From assembly GCA_041640815.1 (NCBI GenBank), contig JBEPZO010000015.1, forward strand, positions 1-45,056: a DNA stretch of 45,056 bases, written 5' to 3'. Position numbers and translations under genes: made by a program. Positions within the stretch are counted from its first letter, which is position 1. Each line of letters begins with the position of its first letter. Shown in pieces: positions 1-8,984 of the stretch. The notes beneath the pieces are model-generated. The model was not told the DNA's origin and searched no databases. It was given only the letters and a program-made list of their open reading frames with translations. This stretch comes from JANWZL01 sp041640815. GTDB taxonomy: Bacteria; Pseudomonadota; Gammaproteobacteria; Burkholderiales; Thiobacillaceae.

Positions 1-14
1 CGTAAGGAATCAAC

Positions 15-656
15 ATGCCAGAGCCGCCCCGGCCAGCTGGACACGCGGGGGGTGTGGCGCAGTTGACCATCCCGCGCGCCGACGGCGGTGTCGTCGAGAC
101 GCTGGTGGAATATCCGCTTCAGGCGCCACGCGGCATCGCGCTGATCGCCCACCCCCACCCGTTGCATGGCGGAAGCCTCAACAACAAGGTCGTATACATG
201 CTCGCGCGCGCGGCCTTATCCTGCGCCCTGATCGCGGTGCGGCCCAACTTCCGCGGCGTCGGCAAAAGCACCGGGCAATACGACCATGGCGTGGGTGAGA
301 CGGAGGACCTATTGACCGTGGCAGCCGCCATCGAACGGCGCCATCCGGGCCTGCCGTGGTCGCTCTTGGGCTTTTCTTTCGGCGCCTACGTGCAGCATCG
401 GCTGGTTGAGCGCTGGCCGGCGCAGCGGCTGATCCTGGTGGGGCCGCCTCTGACCCGCTTCGCCTTTGCACCGCCGCGCATCCCGACAGCGATCGTGCAT
501 GGCGCCGCCGATGAGCTCACCCCTTTGGCGATCGTCGAGGATTACGCGCGTCGGCATGACCTATCGCTGTTCGTCATCGATCAGGCCAGCCATTTCTTCC
601 ACGGTCGCCTCATCGAATTGCGGCAGACGGTCAGGGATTGCCTGTGTCCCCGCTGA
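15..656 (+). CDS. Alpha/beta hydrolase (COG2945-like)
   Basis: A 213-residue cytoplasmic serine hydrolase fold with no signal peptide. An oxyanion-loop motif HPHPLHGG lies at residues 46-53, the nucleophile elbow GFSFG at 119-123 (Ser121), a probable acid at Asp166 (HGAADE) and the catalytic His at 193 (ASHFF). Length and motifs fit the small COG2945 hydrolases, whose substrates are mostly unknown. An AAGGA ribosome site six bases before the ATG supports this start, so the gene is complete in the window. Its 3' end overlaps the ABC ATPase gene, suggesting co-transcription with the exporter. Fold is certain; substrate is unknown. Confidence 0.85.
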   Translation: MPEPPRPAGHAGGVAQLTIPRADGGVVETLVEYPLQAPRGIALIAHPHPLHGGSLNNKVVYMLARAALSCALIAVRPNFRGVGKSTGQYDHGVGETEDLLTVAAAIERRHPGLPWSLLGFSFGAYVQHRLVERWPAQRLILVGPPLTRFAFAPPRIPTAIVHGAADELTPLAIVEDYARRHDLSLFVIDQASHFFHGRLIELRQTVRDCLCPR

Positions 657-1552
657 CGCTCAAGGCAGTGACCAAGCACTACGCCGGTGTTGCCGTGGTC
701 GACGCGGTCTCGCTCTCGCTTGCCGCCGGCCGCTGCCATGGGCTGCTTGGCCCCAACGGCGCCGGCAAGACGACCACGCTGCGACTGGCCTTGGGCTTGA
801 TCGAGCCGGACGCCGGTGAGATCCGCCTGCTCGGCCACCCCCTGCCGCGCGAGGCAGCCATTGCCCGTTTGCGCGTCGGCGTGGTGCCACAGGCCGACAA
901 CTTGGACCCCGACTTCACCGTGCGCGAAAACCTGCTGGCCTATGCCCGCTATTTCGGCTTGCGACGCCGCGAGGCAGAGGCGCGCATCCCCGCCTTGCTC
1001 GAATTCGCGGGGCTTGCTGCCAAGGCGGAGGCCAAGGTCCCGACCCTTTCCGGCGGCATGAAGCGGCGCCTGACACTCGCCCGTGCGCTGATCAACGATC
1101 CCGAACTGATCGTGCTGGATGAGCCAACCACTGGCCTGGATCCCCAAGCGCGGCATCTGGTCTGGCAGGGACTGCGCCGACTCACGGGCGCAGGCAAGAC
1201 CTTGCTGCTCACCACCCACTTCATGGAAGAGGCCGAGCGTCTGTGCGACATGATCAGCATCATCGACCGCGGCCGCATCATTGCCGAAGGCCCGCCGCGC
1301 GCCCTGATCGCGCAGCACATCGAGCCGCACGTCGTGGAGGTCTTCGGCGATGGCCTCAAGGCCTGGGCGGGGTGCGCGAGCCAGCTGTGCCTGCGCTGCG
1401 AACATGCCGGCGAGACCCTGTTCTGCTACACGGACGACCCCAGTGCCCTGATCGACGCCCTGGATCGCCAAGACGACCTGCGCTATCTGCATCGGCCGGC
1501 CAACCTGGAAGACGTCTTCCTCAAGCTGACGGGCAGGGATTTGCGTGACTGA
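644..1552 (+). CDS. ABC transporter ATPase (CcmA/NodI-like)
   Basis: Nucleotide-binding subunit of an ABC-2 type exporter, acting at the inner face of the cytoplasmic membrane. From the GTG at 644 the protein has 302 residues, with Walker A GPNGAGKTT at 36-44, signature LSGGMKR at 135-141, Walker B LIVLDE at 155-160 and H-loop His192. The reading frame extends to a TTG at 638, but AGGG at 633-636 is well spaced for the GTG and too close for the TTG. It overlaps the hydrolase gene by 13 bp and is followed 14 bp later by the permease. Such pairs export drugs, lipids or oligosaccharides; the substrate cannot be read from the sequence. Confidence 0.9.
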   Translation: MSPLTLKAVTKHYAGVAVVDAVSLSLAAGRCHGLLGPNGAGKTTTLRLALGLIEPDAGEIRLLGHPLPREAAIARLRVGVVPQADNLDPDFTVRENLLAYARYFGLRRREAEARIPALLEFAGLAAKAEAKVPTLSGGMKRRLTLARALINDPELIVLDEPTTGLDPQARHLVWQGLRRLTGAGKTLLLTTHFMEEAERLCDMISIIDRGRIIAEGPPRALIAQHIEPHVVEVFGDGLKAWAGCASQLCLRCEHAGETLFCYTDDPSALIDALDRQDDLRYLHRPANLEDVFLKLTGRDLRD

Positions 1553-1566
1553 CAGGGGGAGGGGGA

Positions 1567-2406
1567 ATGGGTGACGAGGCAGGGCAGATGCGGGACGTTG
1601 CAGCCAGGGCCCAGGCACAGCAGCGCGCAGCAGCCACCCCGCTGCCCCCGCCCTTGCGCTGGCTGCCCGTGTGGCGGCGCAATTTCATGGTGTGGAGAAA
1701 GCTTGCGGCGCCCTCCATCCTCGGCAATCTGGCCGACCCCTTGCTGTACATGCTCGGCCTCGGCTACGGGCTGGGGCGATTCCTCGGCGAGGTGCAAGGG
1801 GTGCCGTATCTCACCTTCCTCGCCGCGGGCACCTTGGCCTACAGTGTGATGAACAGCGCCACCTTCGAAACCCTCTACTCGGCCTTCTCGCGCATGCACG
1901 TGCAAAAGACGTGGGAGGCCATCCTCAACACGCCGCTCACCCTGCGGGATGTCCTGTTGGGCGAGTGGCTGTGGGCGACGAGCAAGAGCCTGCTGTCGGG
2001 GCTCGCCATCCTGCTGGTGATCTGGGCGCTTGGGCTGTACGCGGACTTCACCCTGACGCTGTGGCTATTGCCGGTAATCGTGCTGACCGGTCTCACCTTC
2101 GCCGGGCTCGGCCTCATGCTCAACGCCGTGGCACCGAACTATGACTTCTTCCTGTACTACTTCACCCTGTTCATCACGCCCATGGTGCTGCTGTCGGGCG
2201 TGTTCTACCCCACCGATGCCTTGCCCGATTGGCTGGCTGGCCTCGCCCAGGGCCTGCCCTTGACCCATGCCATCGCCCTCGCCCGGCCCTTGGTGCTCGG
2301 GCAGTGGCCCGAGGCAGCTGGGCTGCACGTCGTGGTCTTGATGGCCTTCGCCATGAGCGGCTTCTGGCTTGGCCTCAAACTGACTCGCCGCCGCCTGTTG
2401 CGCTGA
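1567..2406 (+). CDS. ABC-2 type permease (NodJ-like)
   Basis: Membrane partner of the upstream ATPase, 279 residues. A cytoplasmic N-terminus of roughly 50 residues is followed by about six hydrophobic helices, as in the ABC-2 permease family (NodJ/DrrB). A very purine-rich ribosome site (GACAGGGGGAGGGGGA) immediately precedes the ATG. One ATPase gene and one permease gene suggest a working transporter with two copies of each subunit, which is the family norm rather than something seen here. The gene ends 25 bp before the convergent universal stress protein gene. Confidence 0.88.
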   Translation: MGDEAGQMRDVAARAQAQQRAAATPLPPPLRWLPVWRRNFMVWRKLAAPSILGNLADPLLYMLGLGYGLGRFLGEVQGVPYLTFLAAGTLAYSVMNSATFETLYSAFSRMHVQKTWEAILNTPLTLRDVLLGEWLWATSKSLLSGLAILLVIWALGLYADFTLTLWLLPVIVLTGLTFAGLGLMLNAVAPNYDFFLYYFTLFITPMVLLSGVFYPTDALPDWLAGLAQGLPLTHAIALARPLVLGQWPEAAGLHVVVLMAFAMSGFWLGLKLTRRRLLR

Positions 2407-2431
2407 GGGGGGCGTCTCCGCAGCGGCCTGC

Positions 2432-3190
2432 CTAGGTCACCAGGAGCACGCTGCAGTTCAAGTCGGCGCGCAGGGCAGTCAAGCGCGCAAGGTCGTCTTC
2501 GGCATATTCTGCCGGTAATACCAGGGCGGCAGCGTGCAAGTCGTTCACCACCTGCGACAAGACCGCAGGCCCGGCATCCTTCAAGCGCTGCATGCCGACC
2601 TGGCCCTGCTCGCCTACGGCCCAAGCCGCTTGCTTGACGCGCTCTTGAAAGGTCTGCGCGTCGGCGGCCAACACCAAGACGCGACAGGGCCGACCGGTCG
2701 CGCGCGCGAGTCTGAGCCCTACGGCGAGGGTGGCGGCAGCGGCCATGCTGCCGTCGTAGAGCACGACGATCGGGCGCATCGACCCCTTGCCGAATACCGC
2801 CCGCCAGCCCAGCACCACGAGGTCCAAGCTGGCGGCCTGGGCGAGGAGGGAGTGGATCGGTTTGCCCTGCAAGACGTGAAAGGAATAACGCAGCCTGCGG
2901 GCCGCTGCCGCGCGGTGCAAGGCCTGCTCACTGCGGCGCGCGGCGGCCTTGAGCAGACGCGCCATGTTGTCGGCCTGCATTTGGCGCAACTGGGCGCTAT
3001 ATCGGCCCACCTCCCACATCACGGGCAGGCGGCTGGCGCGCAGCAGATCGACATCCTCGACGAACAAGGCGGTCAATTCCGCGCCTAGGGCGGCAGCGAG
3101 CTCGGCGGCGGCATCGATCGCGGCGAGCTCGTCACCGGCGCCGCTCAAGGCGAGCAGGATACGGCGGATACCGATGGCGGTCTCGCTCAT
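2432..3190 (-). CDS. Universal stress protein (UspA) family, two-lobed
   Basis: A 252-residue cytoplasmic protein. The N-terminal lobe begins with the typical RRILLALSGAGDELAA strand-loop-helix and continues through a DLVVLGW strand near residue 125; a second, more diverged lobe follows (IVVLYDGSMAAAA). The family's ATP-binding signature G-2X-G-9X-G(S/T) is not clearly present in either lobe, so this may be a non-ATP-binding member. Its ATG overlaps the stop codon of the Lon-like protease gene by 4 bp (ATGA), so the two are translationally coupled and probably linked in stress or protein quality control (inference). Confidence 0.75.
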   Translation of the reverse strand: MSETAIGIRRILLALSGAGDELAAIDAAAELAAALGAELTALFVEDVDLLRASRLPVMWEVGRYSAQLRQMQADNMARLLKAAARRSEQALHRAAAARRLRYSFHVLQGKPIHSLLAQAASLDLVVLGWRAVFGKGSMRPIVVLYDGSMAAAATLAVGLRLARATGRPCRVLVLAADAQTFQERVKQAAWAVGEQGQVGMQRLKDAGPAVLSQVVNDLHAAALVLPAEYAEDDLARLTALRADLNCSVLLVT

Positions 3191-5610
3191 CGCTTTTTCG
3201 AGGCGTTGCGCCGACGAGGCTTGTCCTCGGCACGCGCGGCATAGGTTTGGCGCAGGCTGGAGAACTCGATCAGCCGCGCCGCCACGCGGTAGTTCACCGA
3301 GCCTTCTGGCACCACGCCCTGCTCGTCCGGGGCGCCTGCCGGGGTGCCGGTGAGCAGTTCGATCGCCTCGTCCACATCGGCCACTGGCCAGACGTGGAAG
3401 CGCCCGGCAGCGCAGGCCTCGACCACGTCGCGGCGCAGCATGAGGTGTTTGACGTTGCTCTGGGGGATGAGCACCCCTTGCTCACCGGTGAGACCGCGGG
3501 CCTGGCAGATATCGAAGAACCCCTCGATCTTCTCGTTCACACCGCCGATTGCCTGCATGCGCCCATGCTGGTCTACGGAACCGGTTACCGCCAGCGACTG
3601 GCGGATGGGCAGCCCTGCGAGCGCCGACAGCAGGGCGCAAAGCTCAGCCATGGAGGCGGAATCGCCCTCCACCTCACCATAGGTCTGCTCGAAGGTGAGG
3701 GTGGCGCTCAACGACAGCGGAAGGTTGCTGGCATAGCGGGTGGCCAAGAAAGAGCTCAGGGTGAGGACCCCCTTGGAGTGAATGGCGCCACCCAGGTCGA
3801 CCTCGCGCTGAATGTCGATCACCTCGCCGTCGCCGAGCCGCACATTGGCGGTAATGCGCGTGGGGTGCGCGAAGCGGCTATCGCCCAGGTCGATGACGGA
3901 CAGGCCGTTGACCTGGCCAACCACCAGGCCGGAGGTGTCGATATGCACCGTGCCGCGCAAGATGGCGTCCTGGAAGCGGGCGCGCAACCGCCCGCTGCGT
4001 CGGTCCCTGGCGTCGATGACCGCTTGCACGTGCGCGCGGGAGACCGCCGTCGCACCCGCCTGCCGGCTGAGAAAATCCGCCTCCCGCATCAGGTCGAGCA
4101 AACCCTGGATGTGGGTGGACAGCCGCTCGGCGTCGCCCACCTCGCGCGAGGCCTGTTCGACGAGCCTGGCGCAGGCCGATTGATCGAAAGGCAAAAGCTT
4201 TTCCTTGCGCGCCAGGGTGGCGATCAGCCGCGCATAGTGCATGGTATTCGCCGCATCGCGCGGCAATTCATCCTCGAAATCGGCCACCACCTTGAACAAC
4301 TCCCGGAAGTCGGGATCGTACTCGCACAACAGGTAGTAGAGCAGGCGCTCGCCGAGCAGCACGACCTTGACCTCCAGCGGGATGGGCTCGGGTTCCAGAG
4401 AGATGGTGCTGGTGAGCGACAGCATCTGGGCTACGGAGTCGGTGCGGATGCGCCGCGATCGCAACGCCCGCTTCAACCCCTCCCAGGCATAGGGCTGCAT
4501 GAGCAAGCGGTGGGCATCGAGGACCAGGTAGCCGCCAGTGGCCTGATGCAAGGCCCCTGGCTTGATCAACAAAAAGTCGGTAACCAATGCGCCCAAGTGC
4601 TCGATGTGCTCCACACGGCCGACCAGGGCGGTGTGGCTGGGGTGGTCTGGGGCTACCACCGGCGCCCCTTTCGAGCTGCTGTGATCCACCAGCAGGTTGA
4701 CCTGATAGCGGCGGAACGACGGTGCCAGGTTGACAGGGAGCCCCAGGACCTGTGGCATGCCTTCCTGCGGTTTGCGGAACTCGTCGGCGTTCTCGATCAG
4801 GTCTTGCTCCACCGCCTGCAAATAGTCCAGCACATCGGGCAGGTCGCGATATTTGTCGCGCAGCTCGTCGATCTGGTGCTCGACGGAGAGCCGGATGAAT
4901 TCCCGATTCAGCTCGCGTACGCGATCGCGCTTCTCTCTAAGCCATTGCGGGGCCTGCCGCAGGATCTTGTGCAAGCGCTCGTGCAAGGTCTCGATGACCT
5001 TGCGGATGCGCGCCTTTTCCTCCTCTGGCAGCTGCTCGAACTCGTCCGGCCCGAGGACCTCGCCGTTGCGTTCGGGTGCCAGCCCAAAACCGCTGGGGGT
5101 GCGCAACAAGGCGATGCCCTCGCGCTGGGCGTCTTCGCCCAGGGCCTTGAAGGCATTGGCCTCGCGCTCGCTGAACTCCTGCTCGATCTCTTCCAGTCGA
5201 TTGCGGTATTCGTCGCTTTCGAAGATGGACGGTATCGCCGCCAGCAAGTCCTCGATCAGGCGCCGCATGTCTGCCTGCAAGGCCTTGCCCCGCCCAGGCG
5301 GGAGGCTGATCGCCCTCGGCTTGTGCGGCTGCGCGAAGTTGTTCACATAGACCCAGTCTGCCGGCACCGGACGGGCTGCCGCCGCCTTTTCGAGCATCTC
5401 CATGACCATGGTGCGCTTGCCTGTCCCCGCCGGCCCCATCACGAACAGGTTGTAGCCTTCGGCGCGGATGGCCAAGGCGAAATCCACGGCCTCGGCGGCG
5501 CGCGCCTGTCCGAGCATGCCGGTGAGGTCCTCCAGGGCGTCGGTGGTCGTGAAGGCGGTGGTGAATTCGCAGCGGGTATAGAGTTGATCAGGGCTCAAGG
5601 GTGAAGGCAT
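3187..5610 (-). CDS. Lon-family ATP-dependent protease, AAA_32 type
   Basis: An 807-residue soluble protease of the Lon-like class (AAA_32 plus Lon_C; YcbZ/LonB-like), not classical LonA, because the LonA N-terminal substrate domain is absent. Walker A GPAGTGK lies at 59-65. The proteolytic domain carries the Ser-Lys dyad: Ser651 in GDSAS and Lys694 in GGVNEKIEG, the 43-residue spacing known from Lon. A long charged, probably coiled-coil insertion covers roughly residues 130-280. No membrane helix is evident, unlike archaeal LonB. It follows pyrX by 14 bp and overlaps the stress protein gene, so it sits at the distal end of the pyr operon. Confidence 0.9.
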   Translation of the reverse strand: MPSPLSPDQLYTRCEFTTAFTTTDALEDLTGMLGQARAAEAVDFALAIRAEGYNLFVMGPAGTGKRTMVMEMLEKAAAARPVPADWVYVNNFAQPHKPRAISLPPGRGKALQADMRRLIEDLLAAIPSIFESDEYRNRLEEIEQEFSEREANAFKALGEDAQREGIALLRTPSGFGLAPERNGEVLGPDEFEQLPEEEKARIRKVIETLHERLHKILRQAPQWLREKRDRVRELNREFIRLSVEHQIDELRDKYRDLPDVLDYLQAVEQDLIENADEFRKPQEGMPQVLGLPVNLAPSFRRYQVNLLVDHSSSKGAPVVAPDHPSHTALVGRVEHIEHLGALVTDFLLIKPGALHQATGGYLVLDAHRLLMQPYAWEGLKRALRSRRIRTDSVAQMLSLTSTISLEPEPIPLEVKVVLLGERLLYYLLCEYDPDFRELFKVVADFEDELPRDAANTMHYARLIATLARKEKLLPFDQSACARLVEQASREVGDAERLSTHIQGLLDLMREADFLSRQAGATAVSRAHVQAVIDARDRRSGRLRARFQDAILRGTVHIDTSGLVVGQVNGLSVIDLGDSRFAHPTRITANVRLGDGEVIDIQREVDLGGAIHSKGVLTLSSFLATRYASNLPLSLSATLTFEQTYGEVEGDSASMAELCALLSALAGLPIRQSLAVTGSVDQHGRMQAIGGVNEKIEGFFDICQARGLTGEQGVLIPQSNVKHLMLRRDVVEACAAGRFHVWPVADVDEAIELLTGTPAGAPDEQGVVPEGSVNYRVAARLIEFSSLRQTYAARAEDKPRRRNASKKR

Positions 5611-5624
5611 GTTGAAAGTAGGCG

Positions 5625-6905
5625 TCAGTGGTTGCGTTTGAAATCGATGTGTCCGTCGATGATGGTGTAGATGACTTGGCCTTGCAGCTCGTGGCCCAGG
5701 AAGGGACTGTTCTTGCCCAGCGATAACAGGCTCTCACGGCTCACGCGCCAGGGCCGCTCGGGGTCGAAGATGCACAGATCAGCGGGCCTACCGACGGCAA
5801 GGACGCCCGCTTGCGTACCGAGGATGCGCGCCGGCCGCCGCGTGATCAGATCGAGCGCTTGAATGAGCGGCACCTGCATCTCGCGCGCCCATTTGAGGGT
5901 CAGGGGCAGCAGCAGCTCCACCCCCGTTGCGCCCGGCTGCGCCTCCTGGAAGGGCAGCTCTTTGGCGTCGTCGTTGACCGGGGCATGGTCGGAGCAGATG
6001 GCATCCACCAAGCCTTCGCTCAGGGCCTGGCGGATGGCCTCGCGGTCGCGCTGGCTACGCAGCGGTGGCACGAGGTGACAGTTGGCGTTGAAGTCCAAAA
6101 GATCCATCTCCGATAGATGCACGTGGTGCACGGAGACGTCGCAGGTGACGCGCAGCCCATCGTGCTTGGCGCGGCGCACCATGTCCAGGCCGGCACGGCT
6201 GGACAGTCGGCACAAGTGCACCCGCGCCCCCGTCTCGCGTGCCAGCAATAGGATGGTCTGCAAGGCCACGGTCTCCGCCGGCACGGGGATGGCGGGTAGC
6301 CCAAGCCTGGCGGCGACGATGCCATCGTGGGCGACGCCATGCCGGGCCAGGTGGGGGTCCTGGGGACGCAGCCAGACCGGTAGGTCGAAGGTGACGGCGT
6401 ACTCGAGCGCCCGCAGCAGCACACGGGTGTCGATCAAGGGGGCGTCGGCCTGGCTGAAGGCGACGCAGCCCGCCTCGCTCAGCTCCGCCATCTCGGTCAG
6501 CCGCTCCCCTTTGAGCTTTGAGGTCAATGCGCCGACGGGATAGACCCTGGGGCCAGGGCTCATGCGGGTGCGGTATTTGAGCATCTCCACGAGCCCAGGC
6601 TCATCCAGGGGCGGATCGGTATCGGGCGGACAGGCGAGGCTCGTCACCCCGCCGGCGGCTGCCGCGCGCATCTCGGACTCCAGGGTGGCCATGTACTCGA
6701 AGCCCGGCTCGCGCAGACGCACCGACAGGTCGACCAGACCGGGGCAGACCACCAGGCCACTGGCATCGATCTCCTGGTTGGGGTGGAAGTCGGGCGGTGC
6801 AGCGCCAACGGCGACGATGCGCCCGGCGGCGATGGCGACATCGCCCTTGGCATCGAGGCCGCTTTGCGGGTCGATGAGGCGGCCGTTGCGAATGAGAATC
6901 TTCAT
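5625..6905 (-). CDS. pyrX: Non-catalytic dihydroorotase homologue (PyrC'/PyrX)
   Basis: A 426-residue amidohydrolase-fold protein of dihydroorotase length. The metal-binding HxH motif of active enzymes is replaced: at residues 59-68 it reads DLSVRLREPG, with Ser61 and Arg63 where the histidines should be. The NTNP-type substrate loop is also changed (CPPDTDPP). A later CSDHAP motif persists. In Pseudomonas an inactive homologue of this kind assembles with PyrB into the aspartate transcarbamoylase holoenzyme, and the position just after pyrB fits that role. The ATG at 6905 has a run of G six bases upstream; a TTG at 6923 would add six residues and is less likely. Confidence 0.88.
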   Translation of the reverse strand: MKILIRNGRLIDPQSGLDAKGDVAIAAGRIVAVGAAPPDFHPNQEIDASGLVVCPGLVDLSVRLREPGFEYMATLESEMRAAAAGGVTSLACPPDTDPPLDEPGLVEMLKYRTRMSPGPRVYPVGALTSKLKGERLTEMAELSEAGCVAFSQADAPLIDTRVLLRALEYAVTFDLPVWLRPQDPHLARHGVAHDGIVAARLGLPAIPVPAETVALQTILLLARETGARVHLCRLSSRAGLDMVRRAKHDGLRVTCDVSVHHVHLSEMDLLDFNANCHLVPPLRSQRDREAIRQALSEGLVDAICSDHAPVNDDAKELPFQEAQPGATGVELLLPLTLKWAREMQVPLIQALDLITRRPARILGTQAGVLAVGRPADLCIFDPERPWRVSRESLLSLGKNSPFLGHELQGQVIYTIIDGHIDFKRNH

Positions 6906-6993
6906 CGTCCGCCCCCCCGGCAAGCGACTGCTGCTTGCGCCCGCGAGGCGACCGAGCCGGCCATGCGCCTGAAGGTCATTCCTGTGCCCCCGA

Positions 6994-7944
6994 TCAATTC
7001 CCCGCCAGCAGACTCATCACCGCCATCCGCACGGCGATGCCGTAGGTGACCTGATTGAGGATCACCGAGTGGCGTCCATCGGCGACGTCCGAATCGATTT
7101 CCACCCCGCGGTTCATGGGGCCGGGGTGCATGACGATGACATCCGGCTTGGCCAGCTTCAATTTCTCCGGCGTCAACCCCCAGTATTTGAAGTATTCCTG
7201 CGGCGAGGGCAAAAGCGCGCCTTGCATGCGTTCGTTTTGCAGCCGCAGCATGATCACCACATCGCAATCCTTGATGCCCGTCTCCATGCGGTAGTGCACC
7301 TGCACCCCCAGGCTGTCGACGTCGCGCGGCAGCAGGGTGCGCGGCGCCACCACCCGCACCTCGGGGCAGCCGAGGGTGGTAAGGGCATGGATTTGTGAGC
7401 GGGCCACGCGTGAGTGCAGCACATCGCCGACGATCGCCACCCGCAGGTTGTGGAAGCCGCCCTTGTACTGGCGGATGGTGAACATGTCCAGTAGCCCCTG
7501 CGTCGGGTGGGCGCAGCAGCCGTCGCCGGCATTGATGACATGGATGTGTGGCGCGACATGGCGGGCGATGAGGTGAGCCGCACCGCTTGCGGCGTGGCGC
7601 ACGACGAACATGTCGGCCTGCATGGCGGAGAGATTGGCCACGGTATCGAGCAGGGTCTCCCCCTTGCTCTGCGCCGAGGCGGCGATGTTGAGGTTGACCA
7701 CGTCGGCCGAGAGGCGCTTGGCGGCGATCTCGAAGGTGGTGCGGGTGCGCGTGGAGGGCTCGAAGAACAGGTTGAAGATGGCCTTGCCGCGCAGCAGCGG
7801 CACCTTTTTCACCTCGCGCTGCGCCACGGAGATGAAAGACTCGGCCGTATCCAGGATCTGGGTAAGGATGCGCGCTGGCAGCCCATCAAGGGTGAGCAGA
7901 TGGCGCAGGCTGCCGTCGGCGTTGAGTTGCAGATCGCCGTTCAT
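6994..7944 (-). CDS. pyrB: Aspartate carbamoyltransferase catalytic chain
   Basis: Makes N-carbamoyl-aspartate from carbamoyl phosphate and aspartate, the first committed pyrimidine step. The 316-residue protein has the carbamoyl-phosphate loop FEPSTRTRTTFE starting at residue 61, HPTQGLLD in the middle, and the aspartate-domain motif HPGPMNRG near residue 275. A short N-terminal extension before the core is typical of the class that binds an inactive dihydroorotase partner (PyrX) instead of PyrI. It lies 34 bp downstream of pyrR and 88 bp upstream of pyrX on the same strand. Carbamoyl phosphate comes from CarAB, encoded later in this window. Confidence 0.96.
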   Translation of the reverse strand: MNGDLQLNADGSLRHLLTLDGLPARILTQILDTAESFISVAQREVKKVPLLRGKAIFNLFFEPSTRTRTTFEIAAKRLSADVVNLNIAASAQSKGETLLDTVANLSAMQADMFVVRHAASGAAHLIARHVAPHIHVINAGDGCCAHPTQGLLDMFTIRQYKGGFHNLRVAIVGDVLHSRVARSQIHALTTLGCPEVRVVAPRTLLPRDVDSLGVQVHYRMETGIKDCDVVIMLRLQNERMQGALLPSPQEYFKYWGLTPEKLKLAKPDVIVMHPGPMNRGVEIDSDVADGRHSVILNQVTYGIAVRMAVMSLLAGN

Positions 7945-7978
7945 GACTTGGGGGGCCTGGCCAAGCCGCGTAGCCGGT

Positions 7979-8476
7979 TCATGGACGTGCTCGCAACAGA
8001 AAGCCGAGATTGCCCGCCTCGTCCCGCTTCAGGCTGATATGCTGCTCAGGGCCCAGCGCGAGGCGCAGCCCCACATAATCGGGGCACACCGGCAGCTCGC
8101 GCCCGCCCCGGTCGATCAACACCGCCAGTCGGATCGCGGCGGGGCGGCCGTAATCGAACAGCAGATTCATCGCCGCCCGCACCGTGCGCCCCGTATAGAG
8201 TACGTCGTCGATGAGCAGGATGTGGCGTCCCTCGACATCGAATGGCACGCGTGAGGGTTTGACCTGCGGATGCAAGCCGATGCGCGAGAAATCGTCGCGG
8301 TAGAACGAGATATCGAGCACGCCGCGCGGGCAGTCCAGCCCCAAGGCATCGGCGAGGGCGTCCATCACCCACACGCCGCCGGTGTGGATGCCGACCAAGG
8401 CCCAGTCAGGGCTCAAGGCTGGGCGGATCGTCCCCGCCAGGGTCAGGATGAGGTCTTGCGGTGCCGGCAGGGTCAT
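7979..8476 (-). CDS. pyrR: PyrR: pyr regulator / uracil phosphoribosyltransferase
   Basis: A 165-residue type I phosphoribosyltransferase with the PRPP-binding loop ILLIDDVLYTGRTVR at residues 86-100. In Gram-positive bacteria PyrR binds pyr mRNA to cause attenuation and has weak UPRTase activity. In proteobacteria with this yqgE-ruvX-pyrR-pyrB order the regulatory role is less established. I saw no clear PyrR-type anti-antiterminator in the 34 bp between pyrR and pyrB. The gene begins 3 bp after the ruvX stop, so it is co-transcribed with ruvX. Confidence 0.93.
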   Translation of the reverse strand: MTLPAPQDLILTLAGTIRPALSPDWALVGIHTGGVWVMDALADALGLDCPRGVLDISFYRDDFSRIGLHPQVKPSRVPFDVEGRHILLIDDVLYTGRTVRAAMNLLFDYGRPAAIRLAVLIDRGGRELPVCPDYVGLRLALGPEQHISLKRDEAGNLGFLLRARP

Positions 8477-8479
8477 GGC

Positions 8480-8974
8480 TTAGCGCGCAAGCTGAAAATA
8501 GTCGTCCAGGATGCGCTGCGCGGCCAGACTATCCAGCGCCTGGCGGCGGCGCGCCCCCCGCACCCCGGCTTCCTTGAGGCGAGAGTCGGCCTCGGCCGAG
8601 GTCAGCCGCTCGTCCACCAGCCGTACCGGTAGGCGAAAACGGCCATGCAATTGGTTGGCGAAACGACGGCAGCGCTGGGTCAGGGCATGCGCCTCGCCCG
8701 AAAGCGACACAGGCAGGCCGACGACGAGTTCTACCGGTTGCCATTCCGACAGCAAGGCGGCAATGCGGGCGAAGCGCCGCGCGCTCGCCGCCTCGTCGAT
8801 GACCTCGAGCGGGTGGGCGCTAGCGGTCTCCCATTCCCCCACCGCCACACCGATCCGTTTGAGGCCGAAATCGAAGGCGAGCACCGTACCCTTGCGGGGG
8901 GGAGGGTAGGGCCTTGGGGGTTCCGGCCAGCGCTGGGCGCACCCAGCCGTGGGCTGGTCGACGTCCTGGCGCAT
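8480..8974 (-). CDS. ruvX: RuvX (YqgF): RNase H-fold nuclease / resolvase
   Basis: RNase H-fold protein implicated in pre-16S rRNA 5' end maturation and proposed as a Holliday junction resolvase. The core begins AFDFGLKRIGVAVG at residues 33-46 (Asp35 catalytic), with VDERLTSAEA and ALDSLAAQRIL further on, all family hallmarks. At 164 residues it is longer than the usual ~138: the first ~30 residues are proline- and arginine-rich and outside the domain. A GTG at 8884 with AAGG upstream would give a normal-length protein, so the true start may be there. It begins 10 bp downstream of yqgE. Confidence 0.92.
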   Translation of the reverse strand: MRQDVDQPTAGCAQRWPEPPRPYPPPRKGTVLAFDFGLKRIGVAVGEWETASAHPLEVIDEAASARRFARIAALLSEWQPVELVVGLPVSLSGEAHALTQRCRRFANQLHGRFRLPVRLVDERLTSAEADSRLKEAGVRGARRRQALDSLAAQRILDDYFQLAR

Positions 8975-8984
8975 CGGTGTTCAG

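Noticed and set aside
581..1618. A 345-codon minus-strand open frame over the ABC ATPase gene.
   Set aside because: Shadow of a gene with intact Walker and signature motifs; low-complexity composition.
3247..5604. A 785-codon plus-strand open frame antisense to the Lon-like gene.
   Set aside because: It mirrors the codons of a gene with full catalytic motifs; long antisense frames are expected in GC-rich DNA. It has no recognisable domain or ribosome site.
7945..7978. A PyrR-type attenuator between pyrR and pyrB.
   Set aside because: The 34-bp gap is too short for an antiterminator plus terminator and no hairpin with a T-run is visible.
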